The notes beneath the pieces are model-generated. The model searched no databases. It saw nothing but the letters and a program-made list of their open reading frames with translations, and was not told the DNA's origin. A DNA stretch of 64,000 nt, from assembly GCA_963281255.1 (NCBI GenBank), contig OY725489.1, positions 62,001 through 126,000 on the forward strand. Direction: 5' to 3'. A program made the position numbers and the translations under genes. This document shows positions 1-10,999 of the stretch, piece after piece. This DNA comes from Aphrocallistes beatrix. Taxonomy: Eukaryota > Porifera > Hexactinellida > Sceptrulophora > Aphrocallistidae. Position 1 is the first letter of the stretch, and every line of letters begins with the position of its first letter.

Positions 1-906
1 TTGTTGTTGCTATTGTTGTTGTAGGAGTTATTGTAGTATTTGTTATTGCTGTTGTTGGAGATACTGTATTGGTAGAGAATGTAGTTGGTTGTGTTGTTGG
101 TGTCGTTGTTTGTATGTTCACCTCCGCTATTAGCAATATAATATAACATAAAAATTTTACAGTTAAACTTACTGCTAAATAATGTACCTCCTATTTCTAC
201 GCTTGTTTGTAGAACTAAGAATGGGGTGGATATAGATCTAAGACAGCTGTATATCCCCATTCCCAATGAACGAGTCAGCTGAGGTAGAGATATGGAAGGA
301 TTCTTTGTAGGAGGTATGGTCCTAATCGGAGTGTTAAGAACTCCTCTACTGACTTCACAAGTAAATACGATGTTCTCAGTGTTGAGAGGAATAGATATAG
401 TGTGAAGTAGACCATCACTTCTGGCAAATGATTGAACAGCTCCAGAATATGTCACATTAAACAAGGCATCATCTAGAGAAAATTCTCTATAAATAAACTT
501 ACAGCACATAGACTCATATTCTCACCTTTCAGAGTTAGATTCATTTCTCCTATCTTCCCACTGCTAGAGTGGCATTCCACTGTATAGTCTGTGAGTTCAT
601 TATTCCGTCCATAGAACTGATACGCATTCAAGAGACTCCCTTCATCCGCTCCGTCATACTTCCAGGTCAGACCGTTAGAACTCCCGCTACTGACACACCT
701 GTACTCCAACCCCTCACTGTCTCTACCAGCCACGTACTGGAACGAAGTCTGACCAGAACTCACATCCACGTCAACCACAGGATCTGTCAGGGAATTAGAG
801 TCACAGCCTCGCTACACACACTGACTTAACACCTACCTGCTCCACACACCAGCACTTGGAGACTGAGCAGAGAGAAGAGAGAGACACTGACTGATCTGTA
901 ATACAT
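1..906 (-). CDS. RPTP-like receptor A, 5' part (signal peptide, two Ig-like exons, start of Thr-rich stalk); 3' end outside window
   Basis: Spliced by hand: exon 1 906-837, exon 2 783-526, exon 3 472-188, exon 4 126-1 and on beyond the window. All junctions are GT/AG and phase 1. Exon 1 starts MYYRSVSVSLFSLLSLQVLV, a typical signal peptide. Exon 2 encodes a short Cys-containing Ig-like segment (YRCVSSG...TVECHSS). Exon 3 encodes a second Ig-like segment (FTCEVSRG...YSCLRS). Exon 4 begins a Thr/Pro-rich, presumably O-glycosylated stalk. Layout and exon 2 match gene B almost exactly, so the missing 3' part is expected to be a transmembrane segment plus two phosphatase domains; that is inference. 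Exon 3 is much more different from B than exons 1-2 are. Sure of the ectodomain, unsure of the rest. Confidence 0.75.
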
Positions 907-1072
907 CAGTGAAGATTCTAGTTATATCCTATTCGGTATAAGAATTAGTACAGTTACGACATTTGAAAGCATAAAAATTATAAGAACCGCAAAGTTATAA
1001 TAGAAAATTTAGCTATTATGCTGATTGATGATAATCTTTGAATATAATAAATGCCTTCAACCATGAGATTAA

Positions 1073-1127
1073 GGATATGCTCATTTGCAGATCTTCGGCA
1101 AATTTGAATCTGCAAATGAGCATATCC
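1073..1127. repeat. Perfect 20-bp hairpin with 15-base loop
   Basis: Arms GGATATGCTCATTTGCAGAT (1073-1092) and its exact reverse complement (1108-1127). The loop contains TCTTCGGCAAATTTGA, and a second copy of that motif follows at about 1133-1149. The homologous spacer near 6110-6170 has only remnants of this, so it arose or was retained only in the A copy. Confidence 0.8.
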
Positions 1128-1309
1128 AGCATATCTTCGGCAAATTTGAAAAGTTTTTACATGTCAATTAAACAAATTTAAATTTTAGGAATAAACATAC
1201 GCACTTTTCAACACTCGTTAAAATAAAAAATTACAACTTAACTCTAAAAAATTCAATTATTCAAAACAAAATACTAAATAAATGAATGAATTCCAGCTAT
1301 CACAACAAC

Positions 1310-1612
1310 GAGTGGTGTTTTGGGGGGGGGGCGCTGCCCCCCTACTTTTTTCGCTCGGGGGGGCTCGGGGGGCGCTGCCCCCACACTTTTTTCGCTTGGA
1401 GGGCGCTCCTTACCTCATGCTAACTACTATTTTAATTTTAGCCTTATAATGTATTACGTAGCATAACAAATTCAAATCAATTGTTGCCATTTAAACTAAC
1501 CATATTCTTTTTCTCTTTCTTATTATCACCATTTCTATACCAACGAAAAAACATATAACTTTTTTACGGGAAGGAAGCGCCCCCCACTTCTATTTTTGGC
1601 AAAACACCGCTG
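1310..1612. mobile_element. 303-bp non-autonomous hAT-like MITE with 8-bp target duplication
   Basis: Flanked by direct repeats ACAACAAC at 1302-1309 and 1613-1620. The ends are imperfect 13-bp inverted repeats: GAGTGGTGTTTTG on the left, and CAGCGGTGTTTTG when the right end is reverse-complemented. The paralogous site at 6308-6315 carries a single ACAACAAC and no insert, so it is an empty site. No transposase is encoded. The interior is G/C-run rich, with repeated GGGGCGCTGCCCCC motifs. An 8-bp duplication fits the hAT superfamily; that assignment is inference. Confidence 0.85.
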
Positions 1613-1645
1613 ACAACAACCCTATACATCATGTCAGTGTGTCAG

Positions 1646-1834
1646 CTACAAGTTCATCTGACAGAACTCGTTGAGGAGAGAGTAGCAGGAGAGGTAGTGC
1701 TCCTAGAGGACTCAGCATAACACTGCACTACAAGGCTATAAATAGACTCACACTGAACTCACGATAGAGGGAACCATGCGTCTCCTGGCGTTCCTCAGCT
1801 CCTTCACAGTCTGGAACACGTCCACACTCCCTGA
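1646..1834 (-). pseudogene. Truncated 3' end of a gene-C-like phosphatase
   Basis: 1702-1646 is a copy of C's last exon (6397-6341), and 1834-1763 is a copy of the 3' end of C's large exon, ending in the helix that reads VFQTVKELRNARRRMVPSI. The intron between them is also conserved. Similarity stops abruptly at 1834 (6529 in C), so this is a duplication breakpoint remnant without promoter or catalytic domain. Confidence 0.85.
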
Positions 1835-2248
1835 CCAAAACGAATACTTCGAGATGTATCAGAATATTCACATTTCGTGTCCTACGTCACTCAATGGAGC
1901 TGCACTATCAGTCCGTCGACGTACATTTTTCATGATTTTATTCGTATTTCAAGTAATTCTATAAATACTCTATATACGCATTCTTAATTGGTCAATCGCT
2001 ATAGTGTTTGTTTTGTTTAAAGTGTCTTTCAAAAGTAATGAAAACCGATATTAACGAGTTGGAGAGAAAAGCACAATCAATCATTTAATGCAAATATAAA
2101 TGCAAATGTTCAAACTGATTTTACAAAACTAAATATCCCGCTGCTACAAAATATACATCATAACAGTCCTTGGAAGAAAATATCACACAACAATGTATAA
2201 TATCCAAAATACACAAAAGAATAACAACAGTATGCACATAACCTGGCA
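1835..2248. other. Spacer between the pseudogene fragment and the 3' end of B
   Basis: 1835 to about 1990 matches nothing else I could find in the window. From about 2010 onward it resembles the 3' flanks of D and E (motif AACGAGTTGGAGAGAAnAGCACAAT and following), so that part is ordinary downstream sequence of a B/D/E-type gene. No gene seen. Confidence 0.5.
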
Positions 2249-5200
2249 CTAGCTGATGTTGGATAGAGCCACGGAGGACTTATCGAGATGAACTAAATAT
2301 CGCTTCAAGATCTTATAACAGATTTTGTATTGTTCCTAAAATAGAATCAAGATAAACATTATGAATAGAACTATTTACAAAATAAACAACTCACAGTCGT
2401 GGATACCATTCGTCTCCTGTGGAATCTGAGGAGCTTACATGCTTGGAACAAGTCCACTTCACACCCTCTCCTCCCCTTAACACCTAACGAGACAGCTAGC
2501 AACATCCCACTGACACCAGCTCCATCAGCACAGTGCACGAGCACGGGGTGAGTCCTGTCTTCACACTGCAGGAGAATGTCCAGCAACTTCAACACAGAAC
2601 TGTACGTGCTAGACACGCCTCCACTCGTCCAGGTGCTGCAGTACACGTGTTGGAATGTGTGACTCCCTCCCGTCACAAGATCCAATCTTATCTCACAAAT
2701 AAACAATTCCTCCATCTCTACTGAAGTCAACTTCTTCATTCGCAATCTCCCAGGCTTAGTAACTCCTCCGAACTCCCAGTACCTAGCTAGCTTCTCTATG
2801 CTGTGCACTCCTAGCGCCACAACAATAGGACACTTGTGCTGGAACACAATCTCCATCAGCTGACCCACCTCCTCACTTCTAGGACTAACAGCTACTATGA
2901 ACTCGTCACGAACAGCTGATCGGATGTAGCTAGCGTTATAGTAAGAGGTGTCAAGTGGTGCATCTAGAACCACTCGTGTGTCGTCATACGGGAGAGGAGT
3001 GTCGCTATTCTCAACTCCCTTCACACCTACATTGCGACACGCCTCAAAAGCTCTATCACACTGATACTCTAGTTCTGCGAACTCCTTAGCAACCATTCTC
3101 TCATTCAGTAATGTGCTCTTCACATCAATGCGTGTGTCCCCTGCCACCATCTCCAACAGTCCCGTGTACAACATCCTGTACTGGTTCAGTGTCTGGACCA
3201 TGTAAGGACGGTGGTTACGCATTCCATTCACACAGTTGAACACACTCACACTGCCACTCCCACTCTCCACACACTCCAGCAGGTTGTACACTGATATCAT
3301 GGCGCCAGTTCTGCCACTTCCTGTCACACAACAGACACAAATAGGCGACACTTCATCTTCCTCATCTGACACAGTTTCCATATTTCTCAATCCCTTCACA
3401 CCTCTGCCATCTCTCACACCTCTCACACATCTGAGGATGTCGTGACTCATCATACAGTGTTCATTATCTGGCCATCCTCTGAACTCTAACAGGACCAACT
3501 CACGCACTTGTTCAGGGCTGCTACTCAGACTCAGACCGACACAATGCGACACTAACACCTCCTCTATGTCCTCTACTGACACTGTTCTCACCCTCAACTC
3601 CCCTGCCACCTGTGTCTCACCCACTGGAGGCCAGTACCTGTACATGTGCTCTGACTCTTCACGTGTCGACACCATCAGGACAGTCGTCACCTTCTGCTCC
3701 CACAGCATACTCCAGAACCTGTCACTAGTGGCGTGCATTGGCAGCTGAGCAGCAATGAATGTCTGCTGAGTGAGTGGACCAGGGATTAGGGATGCGTTGA
3801 TGTAGTCGCTGGTGTCAGCAGCTGTTAGACGGACACGGGAACGATCGTACGGTAACATCATGGTGTCTCTGTTGAATTTAAGGTTACAACTCTCCTTAGC
3901 AATTAGTATAGGTCCTCTCATTAGGTTTAGCTGCAACTCATCAAACTCTCTCCTCAGACCTAACATTCCATTACTCCACATGGTATCTATGTGCTGCTTG
4001 AGGTCATCAAGGGGAACATCCGGTTTGTTAGGTGGCAGCTCATCACTCGTGAACATCGTGTCTGCTACCGGACAATCGGTCTCATCTGAATTTGAGACAT
4101 TAATGTCGTCAATCGAAAGTGTTTTATCTTGAATGTTATTTGACACCTTATTTCTCTCAAGTGGTTGGTCCAGGGTCTCTTCACTGGTTGCTAAAGGGGA
4201 AAGACTGCTAGGAGAGATTAGTGGAAGTTTAATATATTTTTTGTTCTTAGAAGTGGCACTCTTGTGTTGAGAACTCTTTTTGGTCTTTGTGGTAGAGAGT
4301 TGTATGTTCTCGTTTGATTGGCTGGTGTGTTTACTCCTTCGTCTACGGATCTTAACACAAATGCAAATTAGAATTAGAATCATAGGACAGGAGATGATCA
4401 GGAGGATGAGCAAGATGGCGATTGATGCTGCTATTGGAATTATATATGTATTCAGCTGAGTGACGGATAATCCTGCGTCAGTAAAAAATGGTATTTTAGT
4501 TGAGGTTTTAGTTTGAATGTAATATATGGTTAGAGGATCGGTCATAGGTGATTTTGGGGTTGTTCCAGTATTTGTTCCAGTATTTGTTGCAGGAGTTGTT
4601 GCAGGAGTTGTTGCAGGAGTTGTTGTAGTATTTGTTATAGGAGTTGTTGGAGTATTTGTTATAGGAGTTGTTGTAGTATTTGTTGTGGGAGTTGTTGTAG
4701 GAGTTGTTGTAGTATTTGTTGTAGTATTTGTTGCAGGAGTTGTTGTGGGAGTTGTTATAGGAGTTGTTGTAGTATTTGTTGTGGGAGTTGTTGTAGTATT
4801 TGTTGTGGGAGTTGTTGTAGTATTTGTTGCAGGAGTTGTTGTAGTATTTGTTGCAGGAGTTGTTGTAGTATTTGTTGTGGGAGTTGTTGTAGTATTTGTT
4901 GCAGGAGTTGTTGTAGTATTTGTTGCAGGAGTTGTTGTGGGAGTTGTTATAGGAGTTGTTGTAGTATTTGTTGCAGGTGTTGTTGTAGTATTTGTTGTGG
5001 GAGTTGTTATAGGAGTTGTTGTAGTATTTGTTGTTGATCCAATTGTAATTGCAGTTGTGTTAGGTTCTATGATTGAAATTATTTACACTGCAAGTATATT
5101 CGTATTATTATGTTTGTATGGAAACTATAAGAACTATTAATTACCACCTCACCTCCTATTGCTACCTCTAAACTTAGCACTAGAAAGGAATTCGATATTA

Positions 5201-5950
5201 GTCTGTAACACTGGTAAGTGCCTCCTCCTAAATTCATATTTGTCGTCACAGTAGGGTTTGGTCTGGAAGCTGAAGATCCATATGGAGTAAAGAGAATTCC
5301 TCTGCTGACTTCACAAGTAAACACAACATTCTGAGTGTTCTCTGGGATTAGTATTGTCTGTTCTTTTCCGTTCGTTCTTGTGAATGTTCTAACTGCTCCC
5401 GAATACGTCACATTAAACCTTACATCATCTAGAAATATATATGAATTTTAATAGCATTCCTCGACAGAACGATAATGCAAATCCGGAAGAACACCAATCA
5501 GAGGCGTGAAGATAACACATATTCTAAGAACGTATTGTAAGGGTGTTGCACTAACAACAACATTCTCACCTTTCAGAGTTAGATTCATTTCTCCTATCTT
5601 CCCACTGCTAGAGTGGCATTCCACTGTATAGTCTGTGAGTTCATTATTCCGTCCATAGAACTGATACGCATTCAAGAGACTCCCTTCATCCGTTCCGTTA
5701 TACATCCAGGTCAGACTGTTAGAACTCCCGCTACTGACACACCTGTACTCCAACCCCTCACTGTCTCTACCAGCCACGTACTGGAACGAAGTCTGACCAG
5801 AACTCACATCCACGTCAACCACAGGATCTGTCAGAGAATTAGAGTCACAGCCTCGCTACACACACTGACTTAACACCTACCTGCTCCACACACCAGCACT
5901 TGGAGACTGAGCAGAGAGAAGAGAGAGACACTGACTGATCTGTAATACAT
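2249..5950 (-). CDS. Receptor-type tyrosine phosphatase B (two Ig-like exons, mucin-like stalk, TM, D1+D2)
   Basis: Exons 5950-5881, 5827-5570, 5428-5153, 5066-2395, 2335-2249; 1120 aa, closing in frame. Order: signal peptide (1-23), two short Ig-like segments (to ~201), a Thr/Pro/Asn-rich stalk of ~170 residues with repeated N-T-T sequons, one membrane segment (~410-438) followed by basic residues, then two tandem PTP domains. D1 has the P-loop CVTGSGR (Cys781, Arg787), but the usual His before the Cys is Cys; the WPD loop is intact (Asp735). The KNRY motif reads FNRD, losing the phosphotyrosine-packing Tyr. D2 has HCADGAGV (Cys1047; Arg replaced by Val1053), so it is inactive, as D2 often is. 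The last exon (EQYKICYKIL...) supplies the end of D2. D1 may retain activity. It should act at the plasma membrane on phosphotyrosine; the ligand is unknown. Confidence 0.85.
4555..5035 (-). repeat. 24-bp minisatellite encoding the Thr-rich stalk of B
   Basis: Tandem 24-base units, with some 15-base variants, read on the minus strand as T-P-A-T-N-T-T-T and T-P-T-T-N-T-T-T. Each N-T-T is an N-glycosylation sequon, and the Thr runs would be O-glycosylated. The related stalk in A begins at 126. Length variation between alleles is likely for such an array. Confidence 0.85.
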
Positions 5951-6340
5951 CAGTGAAGATTCTAGTTATATCCTATTCGGTATAAGAATTAGTACAGTTA
6001 CGAGACCTGTGAATTGAAATTTATAAACTGCAAAAGTATATATAGCAATACTTAGATATTATGTGTTAGTAGGTCTTCTTTGAATATATAAACAATGACA
6101 TTTTAAACATGATATTATGATATGTTCATTCTACAGATTTGAGCCGAATTGAATCTGAAAAGTTTATCTTTCAATTAAAAGAATTAAAATTTAGGAATAA
6201 AATACGCACTATTCAATAGTCAGTAAAAAGAAAATATACAACTTAACTATAAAAATCCAGATATTTACAAACAAAATACAAATAAAAATGAATGAATTCC
6301 AGCTATCACAACAACCCTATACATCACGTCAGTGTGTCAG
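5951..6340. other. Spacer between C and B; includes the empty site for the 1310-1612 element
   Basis: AT-rich, homologous to 907-1645. The single ACAACAAC at 6308-6315 is the unoccupied target site. No gene seen. Confidence 0.7.
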
Positions 6341-9300
6341 CTACAAGTTCATCTGGCAGAACTCGTTGAGGAGAGAGTAGCAGGAGAGGTAGTGCTCCTA
6401 GAGGACTCAGCATAACACTGCATTACAAGGCTATAAATAGACTCACACTGAACTCACGATAGAGGGAACCATGCGTCTCCTGGCGTTCCTCAGCTCCTTC
6501 ACTGTCTGGAACACGTCCACACTCCCTGAGCTCTGCATCCCCGCGATAGCACGGTACACCGTCAGCAGCACTCCTGTCTTCCCGACTCCGTCACTGCAGC
6601 AGAACAGTAGGTTCTTCCTGGGAGATTTCTGCTTCTGTTTGGTTATCTGATCTAACAAGTTCATTATTGCTAAAGCCTCTACTACAGATCCGTTTTCTTC
6701 CCATGCTAGAGATATTAACTGAGTGAATGAGCGCTCTTCTTTATCGTATTTGCTTGCAACCTTCATTTTCTGTTGAATTATCATTGAAGATTTTTGTGTT
6801 TTCTCCGTCTTAACAGTGAATCCTTCATAGTCCTTCATCCCATCCTCCTCCAGCCAGTAGCAGACTCTTTGGGTGTTCCCTTCTCGGATCCTATGGTACT
6901 CCTCCTTAGAAGCGAGCACTACGACTACTGGGTCCTCCAGCTGGTATATCAGCTGTAGGAACACTTGGATGGAACCTTTCGAGGGTAGAGGCGCGGCGAT
7001 CAGATCATAGCCGTGGATGTAGCTCGCATTAACGTACTCGCAGTCCCAGTTGGGAGAGTAGAGAATCACTCTCTTGTCGTCATAAGGCAAAGCTCCCTTC
7101 ACAGGATTCTTGTCTGAGTTGTGAGGCAGGTCAGCAGCTGTGGCGGGGTAAGTGAAAGAGTTCTCTGACTGATAATCCAACTCATCGAACTGCTCCTGAA
7201 ACACATCAGTGTAGTCCTCGCCCTGTGACTGAAGGAAGAGCTTGTACGTCTCACTGAAATCCTCGCTCGCGATTACGGTACTACCGAAAATCAGTTCCAG
7301 GAGGGCTAAGTGGATGAATTTGTACTGACCGAACGTCTGCACCATCTGTGGCCGGTACTCCCGCATCTCGTTAACAATCCGGTACACGCTGATTGGTTCG
7401 TCATTACTGACAGACTCCATCAGGTTGTACAGCGCTATGAACGTACCGGACCTCCCTACACCGGCACTGCAGTGCACTAAGATGGGAAACTTATCCTTCT
7501 TAACGCGGGTCTTCACGAGGTGGATGAACTCCAGCAGGGTGTTGTACAGCTGTGGCACATCGTGGTCTGGCCAAGCTGTGAAGTGGTACTGTGTCACTTT
7601 AACCGGCCCGTCAGTGGAACCGGTGACCATGAAGTCCCTAGTCGCGTAACCACCAGACTGCACCTCCCTCTGCAACTCAACCGTAATGCCACCGTACTCC
7701 TCGCTGGCACCGGCATATTTCGGCCAGTAGCAGGCGCACTTCTCCTTGCCTAGCTCCACAACGCGAGTCAGCATCACCACCGTGGTCACGTGCTGGTCAC
7801 GGACCATCTCCCAGAAAGAGGCTATGGTGCCGGACTTCGGGGCCTGAGCAGCGATGAAAGTGTTGGACACGTGGAAACCAGGGATGAAGGACGCGTTTAT
7901 GTAATCAGATCCTGTCTCATTGCATACCAACACACGAGATCGGTCGTAAGGGTAAATCAGTTTATATTTGTTCTTCCCTTCATTCACTCTATCAAGAGCT
8001 GCATTGCACTCGTACCTCAGCTCCTGTCCCCCTAGATCCCCGTACTCCCTCTCCATACGTCCCTCCTGCAATAAATAGCTGAGGTGGTGCTTGTACCCTC
8101 TAAGTGGCACTAAGATGGCGTTTGTGTCGTTGGCATACTTCCCTCCAGTGCTCAGATACAGAGTCTCACTCAGGTTCATGTACTCAGTACGGTTTGTCTC
8201 ATAAACCGGAACTTCACATTCACTGCTGCCTCCAACCTTCTCCTTCCCAGCTCCCAGCTCATCTATCGACATGTACCCCGACCTATCCGTCTCCACATTG
8301 TCAGCTGTAGAGTCAGCTGTTAGGTCAGCTAGCTCCAACTTCTCATACACAGGATTCTTTCTAGGCAACACTGGTAGCTTCATTATATTAAAGCTGCCAT
8401 TATCTGTAGGTAAGTTCACGTAGGGAGAAGGCTCACTAATTTCAAGAGAAAGAGACAACTCAATTTCCACTGCCTTGCTATAGCCTTGATTGCTACGTCT
8501 CCTCCTCCACACTACTAATCCCACTAGCAACACAGACACTAACAGCAGTACCAACACTCCCAATGCCAGCGATACTATTACTGGGACTAAGATTGAAGTG
8601 ATATTGATTGGTTGAGGAGGTGACTGTGTTGGTATGATGTAACTGATCGTGAGGGAATGAGTGACATTAAGTCTGTTAGTAACAAGTACTCTTATTTCAT
8701 AATGGTTTCCTGGAATCAGCACTTCTAGTTTATAGAATGTGTCACTAGTCCTAGCCACCTCCTTCCATCCTGTGGATTCACTCAAGTTATTAACTGATAC
8801 AATGAACACCTCTCCAGCTGTAGTATCAAATGTAGTATTCCATTCTAATCTTCCTGATGTATCAACAAATAAAAGATCTGTTACTTCTTGTTCGTAAACA
8901 TCTATAAGTTGTAAACAAAAATAAGCACAACACCTCACACTTCCATATAACACATACTAACTAACCTCTAGCATCAATAGTAACACTCCTCTCCTCAGTA
9001 CTAATATTAGTAATACATGTGTATGTGAGATTTCCAGCTGTGAAATTCTGAACTCTGAACTCTACTCTCACATCTCCACTTCCTGTCTCGCTAATAACTT
9101 CCTCTCTCCCCTCATCCCGTATACTCACAGAGAGATAGGATGACGTCACACTGCTAGCTGCACACAGCAGTGTTACGTCATCAACTCCCACGAACACCAC
9201 CTCGTACTCAGGAGTGTAGGAGAAGGATAGGGATAGAGAGGGAGTGGTGGGAGAGGAAGTGGAGGGGGGAAAGAGTGTATCAGTGGAAGTAGAGGTAGTA

Positions 9301-10572
9301 ATGGGAGGAAAGGAAGTTGTGGGAAGAGAGCGAAAAGCAGTTGTTGTAGCACGATTAGTAGTAGTTGCTATTGGCATAATAGTTTCCATAGATAAGGTAG
9401 TTTCTAAAGATATATCAAAATGTTATTAATCACAAATTACATATACAACATTTAAAAATAATTTACTCGAGCATACCTATAGGTAAGTATATTTTTATGA
9501 AATGTTTTGAATCGCCTGAATATAATAAATAACTTTGTCTTTCATTAGCAAGACAGTAATAATAACCAGTTCTGTTTGCAGGAAGAGATTGTGAGAAGTT
9601 CAGTGTTAGAAATGCTCTGTTGTATTCATATTCTATATCATCAGTTAATTCATCTCCCATTCCAGTGTTACTTTCTCCTCTGAAATACCAAGTTAATGTA
9701 GACCTAGTAGTCGTAACACAAACTAAACTAACATCTTCTCTCAGTGTTATAACTTCATTTTCTTCTATCTCAGTGTATGAACTACCTTGAAGCTGCCATA
9801 TACCACTACCTACATACTTGTATAGATAATGTATGAAATAGTAATTAGTAACTGTAATAGAATAATATCGACTCACCAATAGCAAATAATGTAACAGAAC
9901 GAACAACACGATTTTTATCTCTACAAGAGTAACCTGTGCTATTTTCAATTGTGAACAAACTAATTGTTAGTGGTGAAGACTCTAGTTTGTTAGAACCTTG
10001 AAGTGTTGTATAACTCCATTTGGCTGCTTCAACTCCACAACCCAACACTACATTCTGTGTCATTACTGGAATAGCTATTGGCTGTATATCCATACTGTAT
10101 AGGACATGATATACTGTATTGCAGCTGATTGAGATGGATGTGTTATCTAAATAGAAAATTCAGTATTCATCGTTGTCTTATTTATAAATAACACTTCAAA
10201 CTTACATTGAACTATAAGAGTTATGCTTCCACTATGTACTAGCATTGTAACATTGCTCTGATCCTCATACACAGCTCTACAGTAATACATTCTAGTAGTC
10301 CCCCATACACTTGGAGACTCATTAACCACATCTTGAAACCTGATAACACTACTCTCTGTGTCTTCACCAGAACCAGAATTCCCATAGAACCAAGTTCTGT
10401 TAGCTATGATCATATTATTGTAAGTAGCGTTGCAGGTTAATTCTGTGACAGTGTCACCGTTAGTGTAGTAAGTTCCATCTTCAATGAATCCAGTGAACTC
10501 TACACCGTTACTTCCTGACACACTCACTGAGCTTAAGAGAAGATACGACAGCACCAATAACATCATGTTCAT
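6341..10572 (-). CDS. Receptor-type tyrosine phosphatase C (three Ig-like exons, Ser/Thr linker + Ig-like exon, FN3, TM, D1 canonical, D2)
   Basis: Exons 10572-10206, 10146-9877, 9809-9477, 9403-8966, 8901-6458, 6397-6341; 1302 aa, in frame. The start gives the signal peptide MNMMLLVLSYLLLSSVSVSG. Four Ig-like exons follow (the fourth begins with a Ser/Thr/Pro linker), then an FN3-like module (470-~560), a membrane segment (~573-600) and two PTP domains. D1 is fully canonical: KNKY substrate loop, WPDHDVP loop, P-loop VHCSAGVGRSG (Cys947, Arg953) and VQTFGQY. D2 has CCSDGVGK (Cys1238, Arg replaced by Lys1244). The juxtamembrane region has several Tyr motifs (SPYVNL, PVYEKL, GYMSI, TEYMNL) that look like SH2-docking sites. 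C is the only clearly competent phosphatase in the array, so it may be the catalytic partner or reference form. Introns are 59-73 bp. Confidence 0.88.
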
Positions 10573-10999
10573 GTGCTCAGGACTAATTCTATTCTAATTT
10601 TAATCTATTGAAATAAGCAGTAAGGATCAAATAATTTAACCAAACACTCGCCAGTCCTATAGAACAAGAGTACTCTTCTAAATCTCAAAAATGTATCTAT
10701 ATTTTCAAGTAATCTAAAAATATCATTTATGTAATGCAAAATAGGAAATTTTACACCAAATTCTTAGGTACCGTATTTCACAATGCTTGTTTAGTCTAAA
10801 GTATCGATCAAATGCAATGAATTACGCACAATATTAACGAGTTAGTAGAATAGCACAATGACTTATGTAACTAACTAAGCAATGTGTACTAGAATTAATA
10901 TTAAAATATACACGTAATATACACCATAACACAATGATCTATTTATCCAAAATATCCAAAACAGAATAACTATATACACTATATACACATCACCTGATA
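10573..10999. other. Spacer between D (3' end) and C (5' end)
   Basis: AT-rich, no open frame of note. It resembles 15255-15783 in its 5' part and contains the AACGAGTT...AGCACAATGA motif shared by the 3' flanks of B, D and E. No clear TATA box next to C's start. Confidence 0.6.

Larger units (their letters stand above)
907..1645. other. Spacer upstream of A, homologous to the spacer 5951-6340 plus one insertion
   Basis: The first ~50 bases upstream of A's start codon are nearly identical to those upstream of B, then the two diverge by small indels. At 1280-1309 and 1613-1645 the sequence again matches 6286-6340. The only large difference is the transposon at 1310-1612. No coding signal seen. 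Confidence 0.7.

Noticed and set aside
1776..1964. 62-codon plus-strand frame
   Set aside because: Mostly antisense of the duplicated 3' fragment of gene C; the remainder has no recognisable features.
4526..5140. 204-codon plus-strand frame, almost entirely Val/Gly/Phe
   Set aside because: It is the antisense of the Thr/Pro stalk minisatellite of gene B; composition is an artefact of the repeat.
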